From: Lachnospiraceae bacterium
GTDB lineage: Bacteria > Bacillota > Clostridia > Lachnospirales > Lachnospiraceae
Reading direction: 5' to 3'
Assembly (NCBI GenBank): GCA_017446125.1
Contig: JAFSRL010000194.1
Coordinates: 1-28,103 of the forward strand
DNA: 28,103 nt
A program made the position numbers and the translations under genes. Within the stretch, counting starts at the first letter, position 1; every line of letters begins with the position of its first letter. The notes under the pieces are model-generated. The model did no database searches and was not told where the DNA came from. It saw only the letters and a list, made by a program, of their open reading frames with translations. Positions 6,565 through 12,684 of this stretch are shown here, piece after piece.

Positions 6565-6834
6565 ATGGATAAGACAAAAAGGATGCAGGAAATTGAGCGC
6601 AGTCTTGCAAGGAGTGCGGACACAAGAGTGGGAATTGACAAGTGTTTCGGAAAGCTGAACATGGCACTGGATCAGGTCAGGAGAGCCGCGAATGATGATG
6701 GCAGTCGTTACGCTACGATACAGGCGGCATATGGGATGCTTGCAGACTGCCTGACGAACGCGGCAAACAATCTCCGCGCGGTGGAATCCGAAGCGTCAAA
6801 TTATATAAAAGAGTTGGAAAACAGCAATGTATGA
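6565..6834 (+). CDS. Small helical protein of unknown function, first of a pair
   Basis: An 89-aa, probably all-helical soluble protein with no recognised family. It ends in a charged amphipathic helix (EASNYIKELENSNV). It faintly resembles the next gene in length and layout: a charged N-terminus, a central helix with a Gln-Ala segment followed by an L-A-x-x-L pattern, and a YI-containing terminal helix. TGGAGA at 6555-6560 serves as the ribosome site. WXG100-like packing is conceivable from length and helicity, but no WXG motif is present, so I do not assign it. Confidence 0.7.
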   Translation: MDKTKRMQEIERSLARSADTRVGIDKCFGKLNMALDQVRRAANDDGSRYATIQAAYGMLADCLTNAANNLRAVESEASNYIKELENSNV

Positions 6835-6871
6835 AACAATCCTTCTGATACCTGATGGAAGAGGTGGCAGC

Positions 6872-7129
6872 ATGGACGGGACGATTCAAACGCAGGAAAT
6901 TGAATTACAGGTGGAGAGAAACCTGGAGTTTCGCACACCGCTTTGCAGGGGCTTCGACCGCATCGATGAATTCCTGCGGTTAAGCCGGACAATAGACAAT
7001 GACTACGACAAATGTCTTTCAATACAGGCATTATGCGCATCACTTGCGGGGCAGTTGGAAACAGCGGCACAGATTGCCGGCTCCGGCGAGGAGACTGTAA
7101 CGAAATACATTAATGAGCACAGTCTTTAA
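6872..7129 (+). CDS. Small helical protein of unknown function, second of a pair
   Basis: An 85-aa predicted helical protein, probably co-transcribed with the gene just before it. The start at 6872 is preferred because AGAGGTGG (6859-6866) precedes it by about 6 nt. An in-frame ATG at 6827 would overlap the previous gene by 8 bp and has a poorer ribosome site. Its layout resembles the preceding protein, suggesting an old duplication or a hetero-oligomer. No catalytic motif, TM segment or signal peptide is visible. Confidence 0.65.
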   Translation: MDGTIQTQEIELQVERNLEFRTPLCRGFDRIDEFLRLSRTIDNDYDKCLSIQALCASLAGQLETAAQIAGSGEETVTKYINEHSL

Positions 7130-7145
7130 ATACTACTTATCTGAA

Positions 7146-7241
7146 GAAAAGCAGAACTTTGATGCATTTAATGTTTCCTTTTTTACTGCCGTATAAACTG
7201 CTTCCCCCGAATTGGTTTTGCGGAACAAAGTTCTGCTTTTT
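7146..7241. terminator. Long-loop inverted repeat between convergent genes
   Basis: AAAAGCAGAACTTTG (7147-7161) and CAAAGTTCTGCTTTT (7226-7240) are a perfect 15-bp inverted repeat around a 64-nt centre. On the plus strand the right arm ends in a T-tract, and on the minus strand a T-rich end is also formed, so it probably works as a bidirectional terminator for the genes ending at 7129 and 7268. The long centre is unusual for a terminator. Confidence 0.55.
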
Positions 7242-7267
7242 CTATAAAAGCGACGAGGTACAGAGGT

Positions 7268-7735
7268 TTAATACCCCAGCTCCGCCGCCCAGTAGCAACT
7301 GCCCGAAGCGCTTTGGCGGACAGCAAAACCAACGGTGCGGTAATCATGCTGTAACAGGAGTGAGGCATGTGAAGGGGAGTTCATCCACATGGAAACAATG
7401 TTGTGGGCACCGTCCGCCGTGCGGGTATATCCCCGCCCGAGCGTTTCTCCGTAGATGTGATTGGAATCAACCGTATACCATGGCGTTCCGTCCGGTCTGG
7501 TATGGCTGAAGCACGACATGATTTCTCCGGCACGGACATGCGCACCGGCATTAAGCGTATCGTCTAAAGACAGAGGCTGTAGTCCGTGAAGCGCGCGGAC
7601 ATTGTTGATGTCCTGCAGAAGAACACTTTCGACCGCAACCGGTTCCGCGGCAATCGCCCTTAAACCGGTCATGCCGAAGAGAAAAGAAAAGCCCAAAAAG
7701 CATACACAAATCCCGTTCATCGTCTGTTTCTTCAT
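7268..7735 (-). CDS. Secreted CAP-domain (SCP/PR1-like) protein
   Basis: Exported protein of 155 aa. A signal peptide spans about residues 1-30, with cleavage likely after AIAA. The CAP domain follows: a first helix LLQDINNVRALHGL, the FSHTRPDGTPW motif, a YGETLGRGY motif in place of the usual GEN, and W-x-x-SPSHASLLL. The conserved His of the HTRP and SPSH motifs are present. Bacterial CAP proteins are cell-surface or spore-associated; their biochemical role is often unclear. The MKKQ start is chosen because GAGGG lies about 10 nt upstream and a proper signal peptide begins there; the longer frame from 7804 adds an unlikely N-terminus. A 12-bp palindrome TGATAATTATCA lies upstream (near 7771). 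Confidence 0.85.
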   Translation of the reverse strand: MKKQTMNGICVCFLGFSFLFGMTGLRAIAAEPVAVESVLLQDINNVRALHGLQPLSLDDTLNAGAHVRAGEIMSCFSHTRPDGTPWYTVDSNHIYGETLGRGYTRTADGAHNIVSMWMNSPSHASLLLQHDYRTVGFAVRQSASGSCYWAAELGY

Positions 7736-7855
7736 GGCCAAACCCTCGCTGTTTACAGACGCTTCCCTCTGATAATTATCATAGGGTATAATTGTTAAAG
7801 GCATATTAGCAAAAGACCGTGTTTATAACATTTCTATAAACTTTTACATCGTTTC

Positions 7856-7888
7856 GGAACGGAAATGGAACGGAGAATACGATATAAT
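7856..7888 (+). promoter_or_regulatory. GGAACG-class tandem-box promoter for the HD-GYP-like gene
   Basis: GGAACGG half-sites begin at 7856 and 7867 (11 bp apart), and a consensus TATAAT (7883-7888) follows after exactly 9 nt. Here the box is a simple direct repeat with no inverted partner. Confidence 0.7.
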
Positions 7889-7908
7889 TAATTGCTTGGG
7901 GTGAATGA

Positions 7909-7927
7909 GCGAAGGACAATCCTTCGC
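7909..7927 (+). promoter_or_regulatory. Leader hairpin covering a Shine-Dalgarno-like sequence
   Basis: GCGAAGGA (7909-7916) and TCCTTCGC (7920-7927) form a perfect 8-bp stem with a 3-nt loop in the short leader of the HD-GYP-like gene. The left arm contains GAAGGA, the only ribosome-site-like sequence before the likely start. Confidence 0.5.
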
Positions 7928-7936
7928 GTGTTACAG

Positions 7937-9865
7937 ATGGAACAAAAGAACAGGGAACCGCTTGACGAGAGTGCGACAGTAGATTTGTCGCGTTGTGTAA
8001 AGTACATATCATGGATTAAGACGCTGTCTTCTCCTTCGATTAAAAAAATCGAAAGTGCGGACTCCTACCGCACGACGTTGCTTCGTAACTTCAGGCACAT
8101 CGGAAAGCTTTCACGCATCAACACGGACGCACTGGACACCTGGTACTTTCCGGAGATTAACTCTGCCCGTCCGTTATCCAAAGAGGCAATCGAACGCATT
8201 CGCAGCTTTTCCGGAAAGCTGGTCAATGCATTCAGCTTAGAGAGTCTTGACCTGCCGTTGTTTTACCACCAGTCCGTCCGTTTGCTGCGCGATGCGGAAT
8301 TCAAACAGGACACGGTGGCCATTGTCCGCGCGCTGGATGATGTGGTTGTCGCATGCTACTCCATGATGGACATCAGGCAGCGGTTCACGCCGGTCTTTGA
8401 CTCGCAGTACCGTTACCGCGATGAGGGACTTGCCGCTGCGATGCGGCTGATTTCCATGCTGGAGCCATCCTGCTTTGAAAAACTGGCGGATGAAAAGTCG
8501 AAGGAGATTGTGCTGGTGAATGCGCGGTACATCCGCGTAATGTTTGAAGGAGACGATGTTAACGACAACAGGGAAACAACGGAAGCCGTATTGAATCAGA
8601 TGAAGCGCGCCTTAGCGCTTGCGGAAAATCCGTTCTACAGAAAACAGGCGCCTTCCTATGACTGGACATACCATACGTTCCGAACGCTGGAATACATCAG
8701 CAGCCTTACCGATCACAACAACGAAAGAGGTTGTACGCCAGAACAGATTCACGAAATCAATGCCTGCACAAAGCGCATGCTTGCGATGGTCGATGAAAAC
8801 AGGGAATACTTTGATTCGTTCTTAAGCAGGGAATACCTGGAGCTGTATCGCATTCGCAACGGTTATCTGGACGGTGAAATGGATCTTGCGGAATACCAAA
8901 GCGCTTTGCTGTGTTTGTATGAGTCGTATGACACCACAGAGTTTTCGCTCCATCTCGACCTGCGTGCACTGCACACGGTTTACGAATACATCGTAACGCT
9001 GGATGAGAAATGCATGACGCAGTCACAGCAAATGTGGCTGCGAAAGCTGTACGAAGATTTGATTGTCTACATGCACAGACTGCCGAAGACAACCAGCATG
9101 CCGTTTTTGATTTCATACTTTACGGACATTCTAAAGTCCTATCGCGAGGTTCCGGGAGGAATGAGCTTTGAGGCTTTCGGCTTAAGCATGATGGCGGCAA
9201 TCCATCCGCCGACCTATGTGCACTCATTGTCTGTTGCGGACTTTTCTGCGTGCCTGACCATGCACCTGTTGAAAAGAAACCCGGCGCTGTTCATCGGGAT
9301 GCCCGGATTTAACAACATGGAGGATGTAAAGTGCGGCGAGGAAGAAATTCTGAACTTTGTTTATCATGCGGCACTGTGTCATGATTTTGGAAAACTGATT
9401 GTAATGGATACCATCATGACATACGGCAGGCGGCTGTTTGAAACGGATATGGAGATGATTCACGCGCATCCGGAAATGGGCGCATATTTGTTGAGCCGCT
9501 ATGAGAAAACACGTCCTTATGCGGAGGTCGTGCGCGGACACCACCGGTGGTACAACAACGCGGGAGGGTATCCGGAGAATTTCGACATGGAACACACGCC
9601 CTACCGGACGGTGATTTCAATCATTGCGTTTGCTGACAGCCTGGATGCCGCGACGGACGCGATCGGGCGCAGCTACAAAAAAGGAATTTCTCTCGATGAT
9701 TTTTTCCTGGAGGCGATTGCGGAAAGCGGGACCAGATATGCACCGTATCTTACGGAGCTTTTGATTGACGCACAGGTTCGTGACGACATCGAAAAGATGC
9801 TGTCCTTCAGCCGCGATGAAAACTACAGGGATGTCTGGCATATCCTGAAGAAGAATAGCAGATAG
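7937..9865 (+). CDS. HD-GYP-like phosphohydrolase with large uncharacterised N-terminus
   Basis: A 642-aa soluble protein. Residues 1 to about 415 are helical and charged with no domain I recognise. The C-terminal part is an HD domain of HD-GYP type: H482-D483 in HDFGK, HH at 535-536, then NNAGGYP (540-546) standing in for the usual GSGYP, and AFADSLDAATD. This suggests a cyclic-di-nucleotide phosphodiesterase or a diverged relative; the altered GYP motif makes the substrate uncertain. The start is uncertain: TTG 7892 and GTG 7901 fall at or before the expected transcription start, and GTG 7928 and ATG 7937 are both possible. The GGAACG-class promoter puts it in the same putative regulon as the MCP and response regulator 2, a plausible motility or second-messenger link. 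Confidence 0.8.
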   Translation: MEQKNREPLDESATVDLSRCVKYISWIKTLSSPSIKKIESADSYRTTLLRNFRHIGKLSRINTDALDTWYFPEINSARPLSKEAIERIRSFSGKLVNAFSLESLDLPLFYHQSVRLLRDAEFKQDTVAIVRALDDVVVACYSMMDIRQRFTPVFDSQYRYRDEGLAAAMRLISMLEPSCFEKLADEKSKEIVLVNARYIRVMFEGDDVNDNRETTEAVLNQMKRALALAENPFYRKQAPSYDWTYHTFRTLEYISSLTDHNNERGCTPEQIHEINACTKRMLAMVDENREYFDSFLSREYLELYRIRNGYLDGEMDLAEYQSALLCLYESYDTTEFSLHLDLRALHTVYEYIVTLDEKCMTQSQQMWLRKLYEDLIVYMHRLPKTTSMPFLISYFTDILKSYREVPGGMSFEAFGLSMMAAIHPPTYVHSLSVADFSACLTMHLLKRNPALFIGMPGFNNMEDVKCGEEEILNFVYHAALCHDFGKLIVMDTIMTYGRRLFETDMEMIHAHPEMGAYLLSRYEKTRPYAEVVRGHHRWYNNAGGYPENFDMEHTPYRTVISIIAFADSLDAATDAIGRSYKKGISLDDFFLEAIAESGTRYAPYLTELLIDAQVRDDIEKMLSFSRDENYRDVWHILKKNSR

Positions 9866-9883
9866 AAAGACAATGCGCGCCCT

Positions 9884-10669
9884 TTACATTGCCATATTTT
9901 CGAGAATACCGATCGTGTTCTCCGCCCAACTGTATTGTGTCATGAATTCTCCGGCATAAAGCTTGCGTGCGGAATCGTCGCCTTCCAGAAACCGGTACAG
10001 ATCACAGTCCAGCCGCTTGGTGTTGACGTAGTAGTTGTCCCGTGTGTGACAAACAACATCATCAAGACCGAGACCGGAAAACGTTTTGCGTAAAGCCATC
10101 ACATATTTTCTGACGCTCGCCTTTTTCAACTCCGGATTCACGGGCTCATCGCGCAGCACATCGCAAAGCTCACCGCTGCTGACACCTTTTCCGCAACAAT
10201 TGACCAGATATGCAAAAAGCTCTTTGGCGCCCCGCCGGGGGAATGTGACGACATCACCGCGGAAAAACACTTCGAAGGAACCAAAGCAATTTACGGTGAG
10301 TCGCTCCACAACGGGAGTGCGCAGGTGATCCAGGGCGGTTTTCAAACGCTCAACGCTTACAGGCTTTAACAGATAACCGCTGATAAAAAGATCCCATGCC
10401 CGGAACGCATAGTGTTCGTGCGCCGTGCAGATGATGACGTTGGTTGTCGGATAAAGTTTTTTTATGGTCCTTGCGGCATCAAGCCCGTTCATACCGGGCA
10501 TAACAATATCCATGAAAACAACACTGACGGAAGTTTTTTTGAGCAGGTTCAAAGCATCCTGACCGTTTTCCGCGGTCAGGATAAGCGCTTCTTCTCCGAG
10601 CACCTTCCGGAGATTTCTTGTCATTGCTTCAAGAGCAACCGGTTCGTCATCTACCAATAAGATTTTCAT
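9884..10669 (-). CDS. Response regulator 2: receiver plus SARP-like DNA-binding domain
   Basis: A 261-aa paralogue of the regulator at 2439-3233. The receiver has D7/D8, phospho-acceptor D54 (VFMDIVMPG), a Thr (CTAHE) and the Lys of LLKP. The effector starts near residue 126 (ERLTVNCFGSFEVFF) and ends with DCDLYRFLEGD and YSWAEN, as in the paralogue. No kinase gene is adjacent, so it is an orphan regulator here. Start: MKILLVDDE at 10669 is preferred by alignment with the paralogue; an ATG at 10687 is possible, and neither has a good ribosome site. It is convergent with the HD-GYP-like gene, 18 bp apart. Its own promoter carries GGAACG boxes, suggesting autoregulation. Confidence 0.9.
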   Translation of the reverse strand: MKILLVDDEPVALEAMTRNLRKVLGEEALILTAENGQDALNLLKKTSVSVVFMDIVMPGMNGLDAARTIKKLYPTTNVIICTAHEHYAFRAWDLFISGYLLKPVSVERLKTALDHLRTPVVERLTVNCFGSFEVFFRGDVVTFPRRGAKELFAYLVNCCGKGVSSGELCDVLRDEPVNPELKKASVRKYVMALRKTFSGLGLDDVVCHTRDNYYVNTKRLDCDLYRFLEGDDSARKLYAGEFMTQYSWAENTIGILENMAM

Positions 10670-10715
10670 GCAGTATTCCGATGTCATATTGAACGATAAA
10701 TTATCTTAATTACAA

Positions 10716-10748
10716 AAGTTACAAAAGTGTCCGTTCCAAAAGTGTTCC
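10716..10748 (-). promoter_or_regulatory. GGAACG-class tandem-box promoter for response regulator 2
   Basis: On the minus strand GGAACAC and GGAACGG (plus 10742-10748 and 10731-10737) start 11 bp apart. TAACTT (plus 10716-10721) follows after 9 nt. Two more TTTTGTAA-like units overlap the -10 region. This is one arm of a long interrupted palindrome (about 10732-10804). Confidence 0.6.
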
Positions 10749-10787
10749 CGAACCGGTGAAACCCTTATCGTTCCGCGTTTGCAGCGG

Positions 10788-10820
10788 GGAACACTAATGG
10801 AACGCTAAGTCTGATATTAT
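10788..10820 (+). promoter_or_regulatory. GGAACG-class tandem-box promoter for candidate RNA B
   Basis: GGAACAC (10788-10794) and GGAACGC (10799-10805) start 11 bp apart. TATTAT (10815-10820) follows after 9 nt. It is the outward-facing arm of the same palindrome that serves response regulator 2. Confidence 0.6.
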
Positions 10821-10826
10821 TTGTTA

Positions 10827-10937
10827 CAAGATTGGAGAAACTGCTACACTTCAAGCACCATGAACGAGTACCTTCATGCTCCTCATTCAATTTATCCAAT
10901 CGGAGCGGGGACCGTGGTTCGCGACGCTGCGGTCCCC
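10827..10937 (+). ncRNA. Candidate small RNA B, divergent from response regulator 2
   Basis: Inferred plus-strand RNA of about 110 nt. GATTGGA (10830-10836) can pair with TCCAATC (10895-10901) to close the structure. An inner hairpin has CATGAA and TTCATG arms (10859-10878). Directly after it lies the CU-rich TGCTCCTCATT, then a TTTATCCA segment, then a GC-rich hairpin (GGGGACCG 10907-10914 with CGGTCCCC 10930-10937). The CU-rich and ATCCA segments and the following hairpin match candidate RNA A. No U-tract follows the hairpin, so the transcript may continue to the terminator at 11015-11044. Confidence 0.5.
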
Positions 10938-11014
10938 AAATTCAATCATTTGTTGCCAAGCGGTGGATACCTCTGAGATTTGCCGGTTCCACCGACATAG
11001 AACTTTCCTTCTGT
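10938..11014 (+). other. Non-coding stretch with an extra hairpin
   Basis: No supported coding sequence. CGGTGGA (10961-10967) and TCCACCG (10988-10994) form a 7-bp stem. It could be a 3' extension of candidate RNA B, since no promoter is seen between them. Confidence 0.35.
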
Positions 11015-11044
11015 AAAAGGACAGCCGCAGCTGTCCTTTTATAA
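11015..11044 (+). terminator. Strong bidirectional rho-independent terminator
   Basis: AAAAGGACAGC (11015-11025) and GCTGTCCTTTT (11030-11040) form a perfect 11-bp stem with a 4-nt loop and T/A-rich flanks on both sides. There is no protein gene upstream on the plus strand, so it most likely ends candidate RNA B or an extended form of it. Confidence 0.8.
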
Positions 11045-11084
11045 TTCAAAAATATCTTTCAAAACAGGACACGCAGTACAACAC

Positions 11085-11113
11085 TGGACTTATTTCTAAA
11101 AATTTAGTAAAAT
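11085..11113 (+). promoter_or_regulatory. Promoter for the leader upstream of the Crp-family gene
   Basis: TGGACT (11085-11090), a 17-bp spacer and TAAAAT (11108-11113). Transcription would start near 11120, immediately before the hairpin and T-tract described next. Confidence 0.45.
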
Positions 11114-11119
11114 CAGGTT

Positions 11120-11162
11120 GTCGCTCTATTAGGTGGTCTTATGCTGCCGGGGCGACTTTTTT
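11120..11162 (+). terminator. Hairpin and T-tract directly after a promoter: attenuator or short RNA
   Basis: GTCGC (11120-11124) and GCGAC (11152-11156) enclose a possible inner stem (GGTGG 11132-11136 with CTGCC 11144-11148, two G-U pairs) and are followed by TTTTTT (11157-11162). With a promoter just upstream, this would make a terminated RNA of about 45 nt unless read-through is allowed into the Crp-family and Mrp genes. I do not recognise a known riboswitch class. Confidence 0.45.
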
Positions 11163-11210
11163 GTAGGAGCTGAACAAAAAAATATAAAATTTCTAAAATT
11201 TTTTAGCTTA

Positions 11211-11226
11211 TGTGATTAAAATCACT
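11211..11226. promoter_or_regulatory. Fnr/Crp-like palindromic operator
   Basis: TGTGATTAAAATCACT is a near-perfect palindrome with core TGATnnnnATCA, intermediate between the Fnr and Crp consensus. Its centre lies about 27 bp upstream of a TATAAA hexamer (11246-11251), roughly the class II activator position near -40. It probably binds the Crp/Fnr-family protein encoded immediately downstream. Confidence 0.65.
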
Positions 11227-11282
11227 GAAGAAAAAATAAAGAAACTATAAACTGACAATTAAGGGTGGAGGAGTTCAGGATT

Positions 11283-11957
11283 ATGTTTTTACCAGATCAG
11301 GGATTTCCGTTTTGGGGTTCTCTATCCGAGCTACAGCAGGAAAGAATCAGAAATTATACCGTCATACGGCAGTTTCACGCCGGCGAGTATCAGGACAAAA
11401 CGCCGGGGTATTACTGGGTCTATGACGGTGATATTGCACTTTTAAGCTGTCACAGCAGCGGGCGAAGGCGCACAATCTTAGAGGCTCGTGAATTTGAAAC
11501 CATGTTTCTGACGGTGCCGTTCTTAAAAGAGATTGCCCCGATCAATCCCGAGCTGTACGCCAGAAAGGCAAGCGAGGTGTGGTTTATCCCGCGCGACAAC
11601 TGGTTTGAACTGCTGGAGTCCGTTCGGGAGTTAAAACGCTTCACGATTGACCTGCTTTCGGACCAGATGGCCGCCATGGCAATCGGGATGGGCGCCCGGA
11701 TGGAAAAAGACATCAGCCAGAGACTTTCGATTTATCTGTTGCGGCTTTGCAACATCAGGAAGACGACCAGCATCAGTGTCAGTCATGAGGAACTTGCGGA
11801 GATGCTCGGAACAACCAGGGAAGCAATCACGCGCAACATCAGCATCTTAAAGGATAACGGACTGGTCGTCACCGGCCGCAACAAGATCAGCATCGTCAAC
11901 ATGCAGGCGATGAGGGAATATATCAACCAGACAACGGATGATGAACACGGAGGATGA
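11283..11957 (+). CDS. Crp/Fnr-family transcriptional regulator
   Basis: A 224-aa regulator. The N-terminal cyclic-nucleotide-binding-like barrel (about 1-115) lacks a cysteine cluster for an Fe-S centre and the canonical cAMP-binding RxS motif, so its effector is unknown. A long dimerisation helix (about 115-145) leads to a C-terminal winged helix with the recognition segment SHEELAEMLGTTREAITRN (about 164-182), typical of the family. ATG 11283 is preferred over GTG 11265 because the latter lies inside the ribosome site (GGTGGAGGAG). It leads the Mrp gene run with only 2 bp to the next gene, so it probably controls that operon in response to a redox, energy or ion signal. Confidence 0.9.
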   Translation: MFLPDQGFPFWGSLSELQQERIRNYTVIRQFHAGEYQDKTPGYYWVYDGDIALLSCHSSGRRRTILEAREFETMFLTVPFLKEIAPINPELYARKASEVWFIPRDNWFELLESVRELKRFTIDLLSDQMAAMAIGMGARMEKDISQRLSIYLLRLCNIRKTTSISVSHEELAEMLGTTREAITRNISILKDNGLVVTGRNKISIVNMQAMREYINQTTDDEHGG

Positions 11958-11959
11958 AG

Positions 11960-12187
11960 ATGGCAAGGAAACTGATTTATTTTGCAGCCGCCATGGGATT
12001 GGTTCTGACAATTCTTTTTGCCGCCGTGGCGGATGTGAATCACGGACATGGCCCCGGACATCACGGAGAAGAGCATGGTGAAGGCCATGGCGATGAACAT
12101 GGCGAGAGCCACGATGAACATGGTTCGGAGCACGAAGAGAGCCATGAGGAAACCCACGAAGAGGAACACGAAGAAAGTCACCACTAA
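11960..12187 (+). CDS. Small histidine/glutamate-rich membrane-anchored protein
   Basis: A 75-aa protein: one N-terminal TM segment or uncleaved signal (about 5-24), then a tail made almost only of His, Glu, Gly, Asp and Ser. I count 15 His, many spaced four apart (39, 43, 47, 51, 58, 62, 66, 70, 74), so they would line one face of a helix. The tail should bind divalent metal such as zinc or nickel, or buffer protons. GGAGG at 11949-11953 abuts ATG 11954, so ATG 11960 (6 nt spacing) is preferred. It sits between the regulator and mrpE and is probably part of the operon. The name and function are unknown. Confidence 0.8.
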   Translation: MARKLIYFAAAMGLVLTILFAAVADVNHGHGPGHHGEEHGEGHGDEHGESHDEHGSEHEESHEETHEEEHEESHH

Positions 12188-12213
12188 GTTACTTTCCAAA
12201 GGAGGCGAGGGAT

Positions 12214-12684
12214 ATGCCGATACTGCTGTTTTTATTATGGCTGGTGTTCAATGAACGGATTACGGCGGATGTCATCATCACGGGCGTGATTGCGGTCCTC
12301 ATACTGACATGGTTTCTTTCCAGGTTCGGCGGATGGAGCCTGAAGCGTGACGGACAGTTCGCGGCAAGAATTCCGGCATTCATCGGATTTGTTATCAATC
12401 TGATTATCGAGATGTGCATCGCGAACATCCACATGATTGCCCTGGTTTTATCCGACAAACCCAACGAGAGCATCCGGCCCGCGATTGTAAAACACAAGAC
12501 GCCCTTAAAAACGAGCGTCGGCCGCGTTGCGCTTGCAAACTCAATCACACTGACCCCCGGCACCATTACGGTGGATGTGGGCGACAACTGTGTTTATGTG
12601 CACGCAATCGATGAGCGCGCGCGGAAGAGTCTGGAGAATTCGTCACTCGAAAACAAGCTGATTAATATGGAGAAGGGACTGTGA
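12214..12684 (+). CDS. mnhE: Mrp-type cation/proton antiporter subunit E
   Basis: A 156-aa subunit of the multisubunit Na+(K+)/H+ antiporter (Mrp/Mnh, CPA3 family). N-terminal hydrophobic helices (LLFLLWLVFNERIT and VIITGVIAVLILTWFLS) are followed by a further helix near residue 57 and a soluble C-terminal half containing the family-typical NSITLTPGTITVDV segment. AAAGGAGG (12198-12205) lies 8 nt before the start. It overlaps the next gene by ATGA. Family members are essential for complex assembly but not ion-translocating themselves. E is the first antiporter gene here, unlike the common A-to-G order. Confidence 0.9.
   Translation: MPILLFLLWLVFNERITADVIITGVIAVLILTWFLSRFGGWSLKRDGQFAARIPAFIGFVINLIIEMCIANIHMIALVLSDKPNESIRPAIVKHKTPLKTSVGRVALANSITLTPGTITVDVGDNCVYVHAIDERARKSLENSSLENKLINMEKGL

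Noticed and set aside
10832..11044. A 70-codon plus-strand reading frame starting with TTG
   Set aside because: It overlaps the hairpins of candidate RNA B and the terminator, has no ribosome site and has an Arg/Ser-rich composition without any motif.
11120..11156. A known riboswitch class in the Crp/Mrp leader
   Set aside because: The element is only about 40 nt and shows none of the conserved cores I know (for example those of fluoride, cyclic-di-GMP or preQ1 riboswitches).
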